The notes below the pieces were generated by a model. That model was given only the letters and a program-made list of their open reading frames with translations, was not told where the DNA came from and did no database searches. 61,694 nucleotides of DNA from positions 1 to 61,694 of the forward strand of contig NZ_JAOCQE010000013.1 of NCBI RefSeq assembly GCF_025290915.1, given 5' to 3'. Origin of the DNA: Streptomyces sp. 15-116A. Lineage in GTDB: Bacteria; Actinomycetota; Actinomycetes; Streptomycetales; Streptomycetaceae. Of this stretch, positions 12,172 through 21,036 are shown in pieces. The stretch's first letter is position 1. The number at the start of each line of letters is the position of its first letter. The translations under genes and the position numbers were made by a program.

Positions 12172-13572
12172 GTGACTCCTTCGCAGCCTCCTTCGTTCCC
12201 ACCGCCCGAACCGCCCCCTGGATCCGGCACCGGAACCGGTCACGGCCATGCGCACGGGCACAGTCACAGCCATGGCCCGGCCGCCCCCGTCTCCCAGCAT
12301 CTGCGCAAGGTGATCGCGGCGATCCTCATCCCGTTCGCCACCGCGGTGCTGGTCGGCCTCGCCGTGCTGTGGCCCGGCGGCGCACCGGAGCACGAGCGGA
12401 CCGGCGTCGGCTTCGACCGCCAGACGCAGGAGGCCACGGTCACCAAGGTGGTGGAGGTGAACTGCAAGGACGTGAACGCCTCAGGCGGCGTCCCGACCGG
12501 TGACACCTCCACCGCGGAGGGCTCCTCGGCCCAGCAGCAGGCGGACGGCACCTGCAAGAAGGCGACGATCCGGGTCGATTCCGGCAAGGACTCGGGCCGC
12601 ACCTTCACCGAGATCGTGCAGCCGGACCAGTCCCGGCAGCTGAGCGAGGGCCAGGAGGTCGTGGTCGCGTACGAGCCCTCCGCGCCCGAGGACCTGCAGT
12701 ACTCGGTGACGGACATCAACCGGCGGCTGCCCCTCGCCCTGCTCGCCGGCATCTTCGCGCTGGCCGTGGTGGTCGTGGGCCGGCTGCGCGGACTGATGGC
12801 GCTGGTCGCGCTGGCGATCAGCTTCCTGGTGCTGACCTACTTCATCCTGCCCGCGATCCTGCAGGGCTCCAACCCGCTGATCGTGGCGGTGGTCGGGGCG
12901 AGCGCCATCATGCTGCTCGCCCTGTATCTCTGTCACGGACTGTCCGCGCGGACGTCCGTGGCGGTGCTCGGCACCTTGATCTCGCTGCTGCTGATCGGCG
13001 TTCTCGGCTCGGTCTTCATCGGCTGGGCCGCGCTCACCGGCGACACCGACGACAACACCGGTCTGATCCACGGGCTCTACCCGGAGATCGACATGAGCGG
13101 TCTGCTGCTGGCCGGTGTCATCATCGGTTCGCTCGGTGTCCTCGACGATGTGACGGTCACCCAGACATCGGCGGTCTGGGAGCTGCACGAGGCCAACCCG
13201 TCGATGGGCTGGCGCGGGCTGTACCGGGCCGGTATCCGCATCGGCCGGGACCACATCGCGTCCGTGGTCAACACGCTGGTCCTCGCCTACGCGGGCGCCG
13301 CGCTGCCGCTGCTGCTGCTGTTCTCCATCGCGCAGAGCGGGGTGGGGACGGTCGCCAACAGCGAACTGGTCGCGGAGGAGATCGTCCGCACGCTGATCGG
13401 CTCCATCGGGCTGGTGGCGTCGGTACCGGTCACCACGGCGCTGGCCGCCCTGGTGGTCTCCGCCGACCGGCCGACGAACGGACGGGAACCGGCGCAGGGC
13501 GGACGCGAATCGGCGCAGGGCAACCGGCCGTTGGCGGCTCGGGGCGGCCGGGGCAGGCGCCGTAAGCGCTGA
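12172..13572 (+). CDS. YibE/F-family membrane protein with His-rich N-terminus
   Basis: Polytopic membrane protein of 466 aa, matching the YibE/F family in its C-terminal half (LYPEIDMSGLLLAGVIIGSLGVLDDVTVTQTSAVWEL and several helices). The family function is poorly defined; transport has been proposed. The N-terminus has a Pro-rich stretch and then an alternating His-Gly/Ser run (residues ~23-35) that could bind a divalent metal. One helix at ~45-65 is followed by an extracytoplasmic-looking domain with two Cys, then about seven helices. GTG start at 12172. It faces thiC divergently. Confidence 0.82.
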   Translation: MTPSQPPSFPPPEPPPGSGTGTGHGHAHGHSHSHGPAAPVSQHLRKVIAAILIPFATAVLVGLAVLWPGGAPEHERTGVGFDRQTQEATVTKVVEVNCKDVNASGGVPTGDTSTAEGSSAQQQADGTCKKATIRVDSGKDSGRTFTEIVQPDQSRQLSEGQEVVVAYEPSAPEDLQYSVTDINRRLPLALLAGIFALAVVVVGRLRGLMALVALAISFLVLTYFILPAILQGSNPLIVAVVGASAIMLLALYLCHGLSARTSVAVLGTLISLLLIGVLGSVFIGWAALTGDTDDNTGLIHGLYPEIDMSGLLLAGVIIGSLGVLDDVTVTQTSAVWELHEANPSMGWRGLYRAGIRIGRDHIASVVNTLVLAYAGAALPLLLLFSIAQSGVGTVANSELVAEEIVRTLIGSIGLVASVPVTTALAALVVSADRPTNGREPAQGGRESAQGNRPLAARGGRGRRRKR

Positions 13573-13812
13573 GGTCGGCTACTGGGAGGCGGGTCAATGG
13601 TGTCGCCGGGTCTTCCGTAGCACCGGCGGCTCCACGGCGGCAGCGGGCCCTTGGTCGGCCCTCGCCTTGAGGCGGCCCCGCCTCGAGCCACGCATCTGCC
13701 CCAACCACGGCACCGGCCCCGCAGAAGCGTTCCTGCACAGCGATACGGCCGCATGCCCATGGCGGAACTCCCTCAAGGATTCCGCCGAGGAACACCCTCT
13801 TGGCGTAACGCT

Positions 13813-14217
13813 TCACCCAGCGCTCTGTTCGGCCAGGATCCGGTCCAGCGCGTCGTCCAGGTGGGCGTCGAAGTCGGCGAGCGCTCCCTCCTGGCCCAGC
13901 GGCACCAGTTTGTCCGTGCGGTCGAGGAAGGCCACGAGCGGTGCCGTGGATGCCCGGAACAGCGCCTGGTCGCCGCCCACCTGAAGCCGGATCAGCACCT
14001 CGCCCAGCACCTCGGGGTCGACCGGCGAGACCCGTACATCGCCTTCCCCGCACGGGCGGCCGACCCCGTCGATCAGCAGTTCCCGGCCGAACGCCCAGGT
14101 CACCGGGGCATCCCCCGGAAGATGGAAGGTCAACCGCACGGCGTAGGGATCACAGGTGTCGTAGCGCAACTCCACCGGGATGCGGAAGGACAGCTCCTCC
14201 GACACGAGAAAGCTCAT
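13813..14217 (-). CDS. ssgA: Sporulation/cell-division regulator SsgA
   Basis: Streptomyces-specific SALP protein that promotes sporulation septum formation and branching. The 134-aa sequence begins MSFLVSEELSFRIPVELRY and contains TFHLPGDAPVTWAFGRELL and APLVAFLDRTDKLVPLGQE, which I recognise as SsgA itself rather than its paralogue SsgB. Two adjacent ATG codons (14220, 14217) follow a GAGG site; the second matches the known N-terminus. The frame is open to 14247. It lies directly downstream of ssgR, its known activator, as in S. coelicolor. Confidence 0.93.
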   Translation of the reverse strand: MSFLVSEELSFRIPVELRYDTCDPYAVRLTFHLPGDAPVTWAFGRELLIDGVGRPCGEGDVRVSPVDPEVLGEVLIRLQVGGDQALFRASTAPLVAFLDRTDKLVPLGQEGALADFDAHLDDALDRILAEQSAG

Positions 14218-14346
14218 CATGACCTCTGCCTGTACGGACTCGCGCATCGCCTACCCCGTCATTCGACGCTGACTGGCCGGGACTGGACCCCTGGACACTG
14301 GTGGAATCTTGCTGAACGTACACAGCAGATCACAAGGAGTGAGTTT

Positions 14347-15207
14347 TCAGATACTGATAGAGAGCGCGAGCGTCCCGAGCAGCGCCCCCGCCTCGGCCTG
14401 CAACCGCTGTGCCGCGGGGAGCAACCGGTCGGCCTGATGTGCGGGCAGGGAGATGGCCATCGTCGCGGCCGTGCTGCCGACCGTGACGGGGATCGCCGCA
14501 CAGACCGTCCCCACGGCATACTCCTGCCGTTCGATCACCAGGTCCATGCGCCGCGTCCGCTCCAGCCGGCGCAGAAGGCTGTGGCTGTCCCGGACGGTGT
14601 ACGGCGTGAGGGGCTGGACCGGGTAGCGGTCGAGGTGGTCGCGCCGGGCCCGCTCGTCGAGCTGGGACAGCAGACACTGGCCGATCGCGTGCGCGTGACC
14701 GGTCTCCCGGAAGTCGGCCCACTCCTCGACCGCCGGATTGCCGGGGGTGTCCGAGACACACATGACGGTGATCTCGCCCTCGCGGTACACCGCGTAGTAC
14801 ACGGGGACGCCGATCGCGTCCCGCCAGCGGGCGAAGGCGTCGGCGACCGTGCTGCGACGTTTCTGCTGCGCCCCGGCCGCGCTCAGCCGCTCGGCCGCCT
14901 CGCCGAGGAAGAACAGCCCTTTGTCCCGGCGCAGATAGCCCTCGTGCACCAGCGTGCGCAGCAGGTGGTACGTCGTGGGAAGCGCCAGCCCCGTCTCGCG
15001 GGCCAGTTGCTTGGCCGGGGCGCCGTGCGCGTGACCGGCGACGGTCTCCAGCAGACGCATGGCGCGCTGGACGGAGCCGATGAGAGTCGCCGTGGGGCCG
15101 GACGCGGCGGCTCCGGATGCAGGGGGGTCCGGGGAGTGGGGCTGCGCGGGGACCGTGGGGAGGGGTGTGGGGGTGGTGAGTGACATGGCGGTTTCAGCCG
15201 TGGCCAA
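14347..15207 (-). CDS. ssgR: IclR-family activator SsgR
   Basis: IclR-type regulator of 286 aa: a ~40-residue Pro/Ala-rich start, winged helix-turn-helix (~45-105, SVQRAMRLLETVAG to LRRDKGLFFLGE), then the IclR effector domain. Position and order (ssgR then ssgA on the same strand, 129 bp apart) match the sporulation activator pair of Streptomyces. The start may instead be ATG 15186. The long gap before ssgA suggests that ssgA has its own SsgR-dependent promoter. Confidence 0.88.
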   Translation of the reverse strand: MATAETAMSLTTPTPLPTVPAQPHSPDPPASGAAASGPTATLIGSVQRAMRLLETVAGHAHGAPAKQLARETGLALPTTYHLLRTLVHEGYLRRDKGLFFLGEAAERLSAAGAQQKRRSTVADAFARWRDAIGVPVYYAVYREGEITVMCVSDTPGNPAVEEWADFRETGHAHAIGQCLLSQLDERARRDHLDRYPVQPLTPYTVRDSHSLLRRLERTRRMDLVIERQEYAVGTVCAAIPVTVGSTAATMAISLPAHQADRLLPAAQRLQAEAGALLGTLALSISI

Positions 15208-15402
15208 GGGTTACTCCCGATGCGAGGGGGCAGCCCGTGCGGAGGAACACGGGTGGGGGCGGACGCCGCTCGCGGGGATCGCCCCGCGTCGAGCTCCGGA
15301 CTCTAACGGCCCCTCACCGCCACCGGACGGCCTGTCCGGGAAACTTCCCCCGCCCGAGGGAACCGGTGATCCCTGTTACCGCTCACCGGCCCCTCGTCGC
15401 GC

Positions 15403-15615
15403 TCACCAGTCGCCGCGCGACGTCGAACTCGACGTGAACTTCCGTACGACGTAGATGAGTCCGCCGACCAGGGCGACGAAGATCAGCACCTTGAACAGCA
15501 GCCCGATCACGAAGCCGACCACGCTCGCTATCAGCCCGCCGAACACGAACAGGGCGATGACCGGCACCGCGATCCACTTCACCCACCACGGCAGTCCCAC
15601 GAAGATCTCTCGCAT
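15403..15615 (-). CDS. DUF5326-type small membrane protein
   Basis: A 70-aa protein starting MREIFVGLPWWVKWIAVPV, with two hydrophobic helices and a short basic/Ser-rich tail. It matches the small actinobacterial DUF5326 group; function unknown. The frame is open to ATG 15645, but ATG 15615 starts at the conserved MREIF and has AAGGACGA upstream. Confidence 0.72.
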   Translation of the reverse strand: MREIFVGLPWWVKWIAVPVIALFVFGGLIASVVGFVIGLLFKVLIFVALVGGLIYVVRKFTSSSTSRGDW

Positions 15616-15764
15616 CGCCCTCGTCCTTACCTCTCCGCCCGTCATGTCCCGGGTCGCGTCGATGATGTTCCGCCTTCGATGCTAGGGCGGCGAAGGGCCC
15701 GGCGGGGGTCCCGGATCCCTTGTCCTCCCCTGACCGATCCCCTAGGGAACCCGGAGACGGTGCC

Positions 15765-16082
15765 TCAGCTCTCGGGCGGAGAGAACACCACCAGAACCCG
15801 CAGGTCCTCGCTGATGTGGTGGAACTTGTGCGCGACGCCGGCCGGTACGTAGACCACGCTGCCGCGTGCCACCTGCGTGGTCTCCATACCGACGGTGATC
15901 GCGGCGCGACCGCTGACGACGAAGTACACCTCGTCCTGGTTGTGCGGCTTCTGCGGATCCTGCTCGCCCGCGTCCAGGGCGTAGAGGCCGACCGACATGT
16001 TCCGCTCCCGCAGGAACTGGAGGTACGCCCCCTCGTTGGCGGCGCGTTCCGCCTCCAGTTCGTCCAGCCGGAATGCCTTCAC
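15765..16082 (-). CDS. Cupin-domain protein
   Basis: The 105-aa single-domain cupin has the metal motif 1 region PHNQDEVYFVVSGRAAITVG and motif 2 region GSVVYVPAGVAHKFHH. It probably binds a metal through His/Glu; substrate unknown. The ATG at 16082 is 56 bp from the divergently oriented holin-like gene. Confidence 0.82.
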   Translation of the reverse strand: MKAFRLDELEAERAANEGAYLQFLRERNMSVGLYALDAGEQDPQKPHNQDEVYFVVSGRAAITVGMETTQVARGSVVYVPAGVAHKFHHISEDLRVLVVFSPPES

Positions 16083-16138
16083 TTTGTCCGCCCCTGCCTC
16101 ACTGCTCTTGTCCGACGCTGTCTGCCACGATCAGACAC

Positions 16139-16516
16139 ATGAAGAATTTCCTAGTCAAGACGATCGCCAACGCGGGCGCCCTGGCGGTCGCGGTGTGGCT
16201 GCTCGACAAGATCACCCTGACCGGTGACAGCACGGGCAAGAAGGCCGGCACCCTGATACTCGTGGCGCTGCTCTTCGGCCTGGTCAACTTCCTGGTCAAG
16301 CCGGTCGTGAAGCTGCTGAGCCTGCCTCTGCTCATCCTGACGCTGGGCCTGTTCACCCTGGTGGTGAACGCGCTGATGCTGCTGCTCACCTCCTGGCTGG
16401 CCGACCAGCTCGACCTCAGCTTCCACGTCGAGGGCTTCTGGACCGCCGTGCTGGGCGGCCTGATCATCTCGGTGGTCTCCTGGGCGCTCAACGTCGTCCT
16501 GCCCGACGGGGACTGA
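16139..16516 (+). CDS. Phage-holin-family (PF04020-like) membrane protein
   Basis: The 125-aa protein is almost entirely four hydrophobic helices, with the family segments LFGLVNFLVKPVVKLLSLPL and ILTLGLFTLVVNALMLLLTSWL. Despite the family name there is no phage gene nearby; in actinobacteria this is a chromosomal membrane protein of unknown role. It stops 5 nt before ptpA, so the two are probably cotranscribed. Confidence 0.85.
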   Translation: MKNFLVKTIANAGALAVAVWLLDKITLTGDSTGKKAGTLILVALLFGLVNFLVKPVVKLLSLPLLILTLGLFTLVVNALMLLLTSWLADQLDLSFHVEGFWTAVLGGLIISVVSWALNVVLPDGD

Positions 16517-16521
16517 TCCCG

Positions 16522-17013
16522 ATGACCTACCGCGTCTGTTTCGTCTGCACCGGCAACATCTGCCGCTCGCCGATGGCCGAGTCCGTCTTCCGCACGCGGG
16601 TGGCGGAGGCCGGCCTGGAGGGCCTGGTCGAGGTCGACAGCGCCGGCACGGGCGGCTGGCACGAGGGGGACGGCGCCGATCCCCGCGCAGTGGCCGTCCT
16701 GGAGGAGAACGGCTACGGCACCGGTCACACGGCCCGCCAGTTCGACCCTTCCTGGTTCGCCCGCCTCGATCTCGTCATCGCCCTCGACTCGGGCCACCTC
16801 AGGGCGCTGCGCCGTCTGGCCCCCACGCGGCGCGACGCGGACAAGGTGCGACTGCTGCGTTCCTACGACCCCGCGGCCGGCGGTGATCACGACGTGCCCG
16901 ACCCGTACTACGGGGACGCCGACGGCTTCGACGCCTGCCTTGAGATGGTGGAGGCGGCGAGCACGGGGCTGCTCGCCGCGGTACGCGAGCAGGTGGAGGG
17001 ACGTGCGGCATGA
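16522..17013 (+). CDS. ptpA: Low-molecular-weight protein tyrosine phosphatase PtpA
   Basis: The 163-aa enzyme has the catalytic P-loop VCTGNICRSPMAE near the N-terminus (C-x5-R) and the general-acid Asp in VPDPYYG near residue 130. It hydrolyses phosphotyrosine; the S. coelicolor counterpart affects secondary metabolism (recalled). It overlaps the next gene by 4 nt (ATGA), indicating translational coupling. Confidence 0.93.
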   Translation: MTYRVCFVCTGNICRSPMAESVFRTRVAEAGLEGLVEVDSAGTGGWHEGDGADPRAVAVLEENGYGTGHTARQFDPSWFARLDLVIALDSGHLRALRRLAPTRRDADKVRLLRSYDPAAGGDHDVPDPYYGDADGFDACLEMVEAASTGLLAAVREQVEGRAA

Positions 17014-18254
17014 GTGACGCGACGGCGAACGACGGACACGGAACGGGCGAGGAGGCGGCGTCCTGGGGCGCCGGCGCTTCCTCCGGCGAGGGCTCCGCGC
17101 CCCATTCCGCCGACGGGCCGGGGTTCCCGGCCGGTGCCGGGGACGGGACCCGCGCCGTGCGCGCCGGGCTGCCCGAGCCGGTCAAGCACGAGCCGACCCT
17201 TCCGGGCCCCGTGTTCGCCGCCCACTTCCACCTGCCGGGCGACCCGACGGGCCCCTACACCTACGGCCGGGACGAGAATCCCACCTGGACGCTGCTCGAA
17301 CGGGCCATCCGCGAGCTGGAGGCGCCTGGGCAGGACGGTGCCGAGACACTGGTGTTCGCGTCGGGCATGGCCGCGATCTCCTCGGTGCTCTTCTCCCAGC
17401 TGCGCACGGGCGACGCGGTGGTGCTGCCGGACGACGGCTACCAGGCGCTGCCTCTGGTGCGGACGCAGCTGGAGGAATACGGCATCGAGGTGCGCACCGC
17501 GCCGACGGGCGGCGACGCCCAGCTCGACGTCCTCGACGGTGCGCGGCTGCTGTGGATCGAGACGCCGTCGAACCCGGGGCTGGATGTGTGCGACGTGCGC
17601 CGGCTGGCCGACGCGGCACACGCGCGTGGAGCCCTCGTGGCCGTCGACAACACCCTGGCGACGCCGCTCGGCCAGCGCCCGCTGGAGCTCGGCGCCGACT
17701 TCGTGGTCGCGAGCGGGACCAAGCAGCTCACCGGGCACGGCGACATCCTCCTGGGGTACGTCACCGGCCGGGACGGCGAGGCGATGGCGGCCGTGCGCAG
17801 GTGGCGCAAGATCGTCGGTGCGATTCCCGGGCCCATGGAGGCGTGGCTCGCACACCGTTCGATCGCCACGCTCCAGCTGCGGGTCGACCGGCAGAACGCC
17901 ACCGCGCTCGCGCTCGCCCAGGCACTCCAGGGGCGGCCCGAAGTGACCGGGCTCCGGTATCCGGGACTGCCGGACGACCCCTCGCACAAGGTCGCCTCGC
18001 AGCAGATGCGGCGCTACGGGTGCGTGGTCTCCTTCACGCTTCCCTCGCGCGCGCGTGCCGACCGTTTTCTCGAGGCGCTGCGGCTCGTGGACGACGCGAC
18101 GAGTTTTGGTGGCGTGCGGTCCACCGCGGAACGGCGTGGTCGCTGGGGCGGTGACGCCGTGCCGGAGGGCTTCGTCCGCTTCTCCGTCGGGTGCGAGGAC
18201 CCGGAGGACCTGGTGGCCGATGTGCTGCGGGCCCTGGACGCATCAGCCGCCTGA
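17010..18254 (+). CDS. Cystathionine gamma-lyase/Cys-Met metabolism PLP enzyme
   Basis: The 414-aa PLP enzyme of the Cys/Met family has the cofactor Lys in SGTKQLTGHGD, and the conserved FASGMAAISS and ETPSNPGLDV. Cystathionine gamma-lyase is the likely activity, but gamma-synthase and homocysteine/methionine-lyase relatives are hard to separate by eye. The N-terminal ~55 residues are low-complexity and not part of the fold. Its ATG overlaps the ptpA stop; a strong hairpin follows. Confidence 0.85.
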   Translation: MSDATANDGHGTGEEAASWGAGASSGEGSAPHSADGPGFPAGAGDGTRAVRAGLPEPVKHEPTLPGPVFAAHFHLPGDPTGPYTYGRDENPTWTLLERAIRELEAPGQDGAETLVFASGMAAISSVLFSQLRTGDAVVLPDDGYQALPLVRTQLEEYGIEVRTAPTGGDAQLDVLDGARLLWIETPSNPGLDVCDVRRLADAAHARGALVAVDNTLATPLGQRPLELGADFVVASGTKQLTGHGDILLGYVTGRDGEAMAAVRRWRKIVGAIPGPMEAWLAHRSIATLQLRVDRQNATALALAQALQGRPEVTGLRYPGLPDDPSHKVASQQMRRYGCVVSFTLPSRARADRFLEALRLVDDATSFGGVRSTAERRGRWGGDAVPEGFVRFSVGCEDPEDLVADVLRALDASAA

Positions 18255-18295
18255 CCACGTGCCCTGCCGGTTGGACAGAGCCGGCGCAGCGCGAC

Positions 18296-18334
18296 GGACG
18301 GTCCGAGCCTCCCCCCTCGTGGCTCGGACCGTCC
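18296..18334 (+). terminator. Terminator after cystathionine lyase-like gene
   Basis: Perfect 14-bp stem GGACGGTCCGAGCC with an 11-nt loop, 42 nt after the stop codon. Confidence 0.75.
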
Positions 18335-18484
18335 TCGGTTCTGCGCGCGAAGAACTGCGCGACCAAGGCTAGTTGACTCGTAGTCAGTGTCCAATCACAG
18401 TAGCGACAGCGACCTATCGACTTATTTATAGTTGGGCGTCCACGGGGGCCGGGGCGGGAGTGGGAACAAAGGGGAGGGTGTGCC

Positions 18485-19390
18485 GTGGATCTGGCCTTGC
18501 TGCGGACCTTCGTGACCGTGCACCGGGCCGGTTCCTTCACCCGTGCCGCCACGCTGCTCGGCCTGTCGCAGCCGGCCGTGACCTCCCAGATACGGACCCT
18601 GGAACGGCAGCTCGGACGGCCTTTGTTCTTACGTCAGGCCCGTGGGGTGACGCCCACGACCATCGGCGACGAACTCGCCCACAAGGCGGCGCCGCATCTC
18701 GACGCCCTGGTCGAGATCGCCGAGACCGGGATCGAGGAGGACTCCTCCTTACGCACGCTGCACTTGGCCGGGCCTCCCGAGTTCACAGCGGAACGGGCGC
18801 TGCCCGTGCTCACGAAGCTGACCGGCGAGGACGGCCAGGGCCTCGCCCTGCGCGCCTCCTTCGGAACCGCCGAGGAGGCGCTGGAGGGGCTGGCCGCCGG
18901 TCATCACGATCTGGCCATCAGCACGATCCTGCCGCGCGGTGCCCTGCTATCGGCGACCGCTCTCTGCGACGAGGAGCATGTGCTGGTCGCCGCTCCCCGC
19001 TGGGCCGAGCGGATCGACGCCGAGAAGCTCCCGCGCACCGGCGCATCCGTTCTGGAGAAGGTGCCGGTGGTCGAGGTGCACGAGTCGCTGCCCTTCGTCT
19101 CCCGCTATTGGGCTTCCGTCTTCGACTCCCGCCCCGTTGCCACGGGCACCGTCATCGTTCCGGATCTCCGCGCGGTGCTGGCATGCGCGGCCGCCGGTGC
19201 CGGGCTGGCGGTACTGCCGCGCTATCTGTGTACGGAGGCGATCGAACGGGGCGATGTGATCGCACTGCACGAACCGGCGGTTCCTCCGTTGCGGACGTAC
19301 TTCCTGGTCGTCCGCACGGGAACGCTGGCCCTGCCCCATGTCGCGCGCGCCCATGAGTGGTTGCAGCGAGCGGCGGAGGACTGGTGCTGA
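18485..19390 (+). CDS. LysR-family transcriptional regulator (two TTA codons)
   Basis: The 301-aa regulator has the LysR helix-turn-helix at residues 1-60 (LALLRTFVTVHRAGSFTRAA, then LGLSQPAVTSQIRTLERQLG) and a substrate-binding domain. Two leucines, residues 49 (18629-18631) and 89 (18749-18751), are TTA codons, so it should need bldA tRNA. The upstream region is unusually AT-rich for this genome (CTATCGACTTATTTATAG, 18414-18431) and may be its own binding site. Target genes are not evident. Confidence 0.9.
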   Translation: MDLALLRTFVTVHRAGSFTRAATLLGLSQPAVTSQIRTLERQLGRPLFLRQARGVTPTTIGDELAHKAAPHLDALVEIAETGIEEDSSLRTLHLAGPPEFTAERALPVLTKLTGEDGQGLALRASFGTAEEALEGLAAGHHDLAISTILPRGALLSATALCDEEHVLVAAPRWAERIDAEKLPRTGASVLEKVPVVEVHESLPFVSRYWASVFDSRPVATGTVIVPDLRAVLACAAAGAGLAVLPRYLCTEAIERGDVIALHEPAVPPLRTYFLVVRTGTLALPHVARAHEWLQRAAEDWC

Positions 19391-19442
19391 CCCGTCGGGG
19401 CGATGCGGCACACGCCGCATGCGAGCGGTGACGGCATGCGAT

Positions 19443-19456
19443 GTTTCACGTGGAAC
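19443..19456. promoter_or_regulatory. parS: parS-like site (1 mismatch)
   Basis: GTTTCACGTGGAAC, one mismatch from parS, 22 bp before the Nudix ATG. Confidence 0.6.
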
Positions 19457-19477
19457 ATGCCGGGCCACATTTCTCCC

Positions 19478-19960
19478 ATGACCGTCCGACCCGTGGTCAA
19501 GCGCACCGCCCGTGCCGTTCTGCTGGACGGCGACGACCTGATCCTGATCAAGCGCACCAAGCCCGGCATGGATCCCTACTGGCTCACCCCTGGCGGCGGG
19601 GTCGAGCCATCGGACCCGACCGTCGTCGACGCCCTGCACCGCGAGGTGTACGAGGAACTCGGCGCGAAGATCACCGATGTGGTGCCCTGCTTCGTCGACA
19701 CGGTGGAGCACATCGGCGAGGACGGCGGTGCCACCGGTGTGAAGGTGCAGCACTTCTTCGTCTGCCGTCTCGAATCCATGGACCCCTCCCTGCGCCATGG
19801 CCCGGAGGTCGACGAGCCGACCGGTGAGTACGAGATCGTCCGCGTACCGTTCACCCGCGTCGGCATCGCCTCCGTCCACCTCGTTCCGCTGTCCCTGCGG
19901 CACTACCTGGACGGCAACATCGAGGGCGTCCGCGCCATGCATGCCCCCGACTTGGGCTGA
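19478..19960 (+). CDS. Nudix hydrolase
   Basis: The 160-aa protein has a Nudix box GGGVEPSDPTVVDALHREVY continuing EELG. The REVYEE metal-binding part is intact, but the first Glu of the G-x5-E part is replaced by Pro. Substrate unknown. ATG 19478 is chosen as the start of the fold; ATGs at 19436, 19441 or 19457 are possible, and the parS-like site would then be at or before the start. Confidence 0.8.
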   Translation: MTVRPVVKRTARAVLLDGDDLILIKRTKPGMDPYWLTPGGGVEPSDPTVVDALHREVYEELGAKITDVVPCFVDTVEHIGEDGGATGVKVQHFFVCRLESMDPSLRHGPEVDEPTGEYEIVRVPFTRVGIASVHLVPLSLRHYLDGNIEGVRAMHAPDLG

Positions 19961-20001
19961 CCGCTCGGCCACGCGGAGTTGGTCACTCGGGGTTCAGGCA
20001 T

Positions 20002-20015
20002 GTTTCACGTGAAAC
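20002..20015. promoter_or_regulatory. parS: parS site (perfect)
   Basis: Perfect GTTTCACGTGAAAC in the 168-bp gap between the Nudix and GNAT genes. Confidence 0.92.
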
Positions 20016-20128
20016 GGGGGGGCGGCCAGGGCCGAGTCCTGTCAGTCGGCGAGAGCATGGCCAAAAGCGCCTGCCGATCTGTGGAAACAGGTGGACGGCG
20101 GCGGCCCCTGTCGTACAGCCTGACCTGC

Positions 20129-20995
20129 GTGTCGACACCTTCTGTTGCTTCCCTGCCCATCCGCCGCCTGACGCTTCGCGATCTCCACGCCTGCGCCGAC
20201 CTGTCCGAGGACCGGGGGTGGCCTCGGGAGGAGCACAAGTGGGGCCTCCTCCTCTCGGCCGGGCAGGGCTACGGGGTCGACGACCCCGACGGCGGGCTGG
20301 TCACCGCCTGTGTCGTCACCGAGTACGGGCCACAGGAGCGCCCCGTCCTGGGTGCGATCGGCATGGTGCTCGTCGCCGAACGGCACGCCCGTCGCGGGAT
20401 CGGCCGCCGGCTCATGCGCCATGTGCTCGACGAGATGGGCACCACGCCCCTCACGTTGCACGCGACGCCGTACGGCCGGCCTCTCTACGAGGAACTCGGC
20501 TTCAAGGTCACTGGGCGCGCGGAGATGCTGCGCGGGCACTTCGTCCCCGACGGCACAGTGTCCGAGGTCGCCACGCGTGCCGCGACCGCCGAGGACCTTC
20601 CGGGAATCCTCCGGCTCGATCACGAGGTGTTCGGGGCGGACCGCACGCACGTCCTCACCCGCCTCCCGGCCTTCGCCGATCAACTGCGGGTCGCCGAGGC
20701 GGAGGGTCGCCTCATCGGATACGCGGCGGCCTGGCCCAACATGGACACGCATGTCGTGGGCCCGCTGATCGCCCGTGACACGGCGACGGCCAAGGCCCTC
20801 ATCGCCTCGCTCGCCGACCACACCGACCGTCCGCTGCGCACCGACATCGACGTCCGGCACGAGGGGCTGCTGGACTGGGCGAAGCAGCACGGCCTCGCGT
20901 CCGTCGCCTTCAACGCGGTCATGACGTACGGCATCGCGGACCTACCGGGTGACTGGAGCCGCCGTTTCGCGCCGCTGACGGTCGCGGCGGGCTGA
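20129..20995 (+). CDS. GNAT-family N-acetyltransferase (two-domain)
   Basis: The 288-aa protein has an N-terminal GNAT fold with the acetyl-CoA loop RHARRGIGRRLMRHVL, and a second C-terminal half resembling the extra domain of YitH-type acetyltransferases (ending TYGIADLPGDW). Substrate unknown. GTG 20129 is chosen since it directly precedes the first strand; the frame is open back to 19979 through the parS site, which would encode an unlikely N-terminus. Confidence 0.8.
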   Translation: MSTPSVASLPIRRLTLRDLHACADLSEDRGWPREEHKWGLLLSAGQGYGVDDPDGGLVTACVVTEYGPQERPVLGAIGMVLVAERHARRGIGRRLMRHVLDEMGTTPLTLHATPYGRPLYEELGFKVTGRAEMLRGHFVPDGTVSEVATRAATAEDLPGILRLDHEVFGADRTHVLTRLPAFADQLRVAEAEGRLIGYAAAWPNMDTHVVGPLIARDTATAKALIASLADHTDRPLRTDIDVRHEGLLDWAKQHGLASVAFNAVMTYGIADLPGDWSRRFAPLTVAAG

Positions 20996-21007
20996 GACCG
21001 AGAAGGG

Positions 21008-21032
21008 GGTGGCGCCCGCTGAGGGCGCCGCC
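21008..21032. terminator. Terminator between convergent GNAT and HbpS-like genes
   Basis: Ten-pair stem GGTGGCGCCC/GGGCGCCGCC (one G-T pair) with a 5-nt loop, 12 nt after the GNAT stop and just before the opposite stop. Confidence 0.6.
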
Positions 21033-21036
21033 GTTC

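Noticed and set aside
16139..16516. Prophage remnant suggested by the holin-like protein
   Set aside because: No other phage gene nearby; this family is chromosomal in actinobacteria.
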